Below, one piece after another: positions 62,828 through 64,000 of a DNA stretch of 64,000 nucleotides. The notes under the pieces were generated by a model, which saw nothing but the letters and a program-made list of their open reading frames with translations, made no database searches and was not told the origin of the DNA. Location of the stretch: assembly GCF_900110915.1 (NCBI RefSeq), contig NZ_FOFG01000004.1, forward strand, positions 186,001-250,000, in the 5' to 3' direction. This DNA comes from Faunimonas pinastri (GTDB lineage Bacteria; Pseudomonadota; Alphaproteobacteria; Rhizobiales; Afifellaceae). The position numbers and the translations under genes are program-made. How positions within the stretch are numbered: the first letter of the stretch is position 1; each line of letters opens with the position of its first letter.

Positions 62828-63621
62828 GGGACCGGGTGGAGGACGCGTTTCATGTCGGGCAGCTCGCGGTCGGCTACGGCCGCAGGACCATCATCCGCGA
62901 CCTGTCCCTGCCGACGCTCGTGCCGGGCGAGGTCACGGCGCTCGTGGGGCCGAACGGCGCGGGCAAGTCGACCCTGCTCCGGGCCATGGCCGGGCTGATC
63001 CGCAGCACCGGAAGCCTGCGCCTCGGCGCACAGGACCTCCGCAAGCTGTCGCTGAGCGAACATGCCTCGCGCGTCACCTACATGCCGCAGACGCTGCCGC
63101 AGCGGGTGGCGCTGACGGCGATCGAAACGGTGATCGCGGCGCTGAAGGCCTCGCCCGCCGGGGGCCGGGCCGGCGCGGGCAGCCAGATCCACGCGGTAGC
63201 CTGCGCCACGCTTTCCCGCCTCGGCATCGAGCATCTCGCTATGGAGGCGCTGGACCAGCTCTCCGGCGGGCAACGCCAGATGGTCAGCCTCGCGCAGGCC
63301 CTTGTGCGCGAGCCGCAGGTCCTGCTTCTGGACGAACCCACCAGCGCGCTCGACCTGCGCTACCAGCATCTCGTGATGAAGCTGGTGCGGGATCTCGCCC
63401 GCGAGCGGGGTATCGTGGCGGTCGTCGTCCTGCACGACCTCAACCTCGCCGCCGGCTGGGCCGACCGCATCGCGATGCTTTCGCGCGGGGAACTCGCCGC
63501 CTTCGGCACCCCGGCCGAAGCGATCAACGCGGCGCATCTTGCGGCCGTCTACGGCGTCTCCGCCCGCGTCGAGCAATGTTCGCGCGGCTCGCTGCAGGTG
63601 ATGGTCGACGGGCCCGCCTGA
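62824..63621 (+). CDS. ABC transporter ATP-binding protein for iron/siderophore uptake
   Basis: A 265-residue ATPase of the FecE class. Walker A is GPNGAGKST (about 43-51), the Q loop is YMPQTLPQ, the signature is LSGGQRQMV, Walker B is LLLDEPTSAL, and the switch histidine is in VLHDLNLA. The ATG overlaps the permease TGA (ATGA). The 3' end overlaps the convergent esterase gene by 73 bases. Confidence 0.93.
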   Translation: MRDRVEDAFHVGQLAVGYGRRTIIRDLSLPTLVPGEVTALVGPNGAGKSTLLRAMAGLIRSTGSLRLGAQDLRKLSLSEHASRVTYMPQTLPQRVALTAIETVIAALKASPAGGRAGAGSQIHAVACATLSRLGIEHLAMEALDQLSGGQRQMVSLAQALVREPQVLLLDEPTSALDLRYQHLVMKLVRDLARERGIVAVVVLHDLNLAAGWADRIAMLSRGELAAFGTPAEAINAAHLAAVYGVSARVEQCSRGSLQVMVDGPA

Positions 63622-64000
63622 AGCTTCGCGGCGACGAAATCCACCGCGCGACCCACCGCCATCGGCAGTTCGGAAGAATGCGTCTCCCGCTCGTTCAGCA
63701 CGAAGGATGCGTGGATGCCCGGCATGGCGTCGAGGCGCTCGGCCAGCGCACGCACATGGTCCACCGGTCGCCGCGTCTCCATCCGTTTCAGCCGCTCTGC
63801 CGCATCCGGCCGGCCGACCTGATCCGGGCTCAGCTTCTGCTCGTATTGCGCCGACATCAGCAGGATATCGAGCCCGGAAAGCTCGGGATGGCCCATGCGA
63901 AAGGCGACCTCATCCCTGGCCAGGATACCGCCGCCGAACCAGAGCGACGGGCTGGCCGCGACATAGGCGAAAAAGTCGCCGGGATGCGTGAAGAGCACAT
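63549..64000 (-). CDS. Siderophore esterase/IroE-like alpha/beta hydrolase, C-terminal part (partial)
   Basis: The gene enters from beyond the window, so about 150 C-terminal residues are visible. FFAYVAASPSLWF resembles the part after the nucleophile serine in Fes/IroE/BesA-type esterases. THSSELPMAVGRAVDFV may hold the catalytic histidine (ETHSSE). These enzymes cut trilactone siderophores to free iron after import. The position next to a FecBCD-type importer supports this. It ends in TAG at 63549-63551, inside the 3' end of the ATPase gene on the other strand. Confidence 0.75.
   Translation of the reverse strand, partial: VLFTHPGDFFAYVAASPSLWFGGGILARDEVAFRMGHPELSGLDILLMSAQYEQKLSPDQVGRPDAAERLKRMETRRPVDHVRALAERLDAMPGIHASFVLNERETHSSELPMAVGRAVDFVAAKLQAGPSTITCSEPREHCSTRAETP

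Overview
The window is GC-rich chromosomal DNA from an alphaproteobacterium, almost certainly of the order Hyphomicrobiales (Rhizobiales). The evidence is a complete alphaproteobacterial division and cell-wall (dcw) cluster running straight into lpxC, bamD, recN and ligA; an FtsZ with a long C-terminal linker; an Omp10-like small lipoprotein of the Brucella type; an rnpB gene of bacterial type A; and paired accessory genes common in rhizobia and their relatives. The family cannot be fixed from the sequence. There are no insertion sequences, phage genes, CRISPR arrays or tRNA genes, and the composition looks even throughout.

Layout. 1-7465: the 3' end of uvrD, a molybdopterin sulfite-oxidase-like enzyme with a flavin reductase, a YceI protein, prmA, an aminopeptidase P and a large GAF-PAS-GGDEF-EAL protein. 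7492-32454 (minus strand): mraZ-rsmH-ftsL-ftsI-murE-murF-mraY-murD-ftsW-murG-murC-murB, then ddl-ftsQ-ftsA-ftsZ with a strong terminator, then lpxC, bamD, recN and ligA. Most junctions in the first block are 4-nt overlaps or gaps of about 20 nt or less. A 10-bp-periodic TGGGN-like array upstream of mraZ fits an MraZ operator. 32908-35176: a TerB/J-domain protein, an AmpD-like amidase and a lytic transglycosylase. 35297-35700: rnpB on the minus strand.

35776-49671 is mixed accessory and housekeeping content: lipoproteins, DUF3597, an L,D-transpeptidase, an Omp10-like protein, a LysE exporter, a nucleotidyltransferase/phosphoesterase pair, CsbD, a DUF4345 protein, a PLP decarboxylase with no ATG start, metF with an ArsR-methyltransferase regulator, a BKACE protein, TrmO, an Hsp70-like protein and an aldo/keto reductase. 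49816-53253: a DEAD-box helicase and a rimK/retropepsin-like protease pair. 53335-55304: an MFS drug exporter broken by a one-base frameshift.

55496-64000 is rich in iron and redox functions: a cupredoxin-like protein with an FTR1 permease, ettA, an exported MsrA, a decayed LprI/DUF1311-type gene with two frameshifts, a GNAT protein, a 50-residue DUF3309 protein, and a FecBCD-like ABC importer whose ATPase gene overlaps a convergent esterase gene of the siderophore-hydrolase type that runs off the window.

The genes share a few themes. The dcw block makes meso-DAP peptidoglycan and the divisome. The nearby amidase, transglycosylase and L,D-transpeptidase remodel that wall. The 3' region imports and releases iron. 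No obviously new multi-gene defence or metabolic system is visible. The best leads are the MraZ-type array, the two damaged genes, the rimK/protease pair, the nucleotidyltransferase/phosphoesterase pair and the minimal cupredoxin-FTR1 module.
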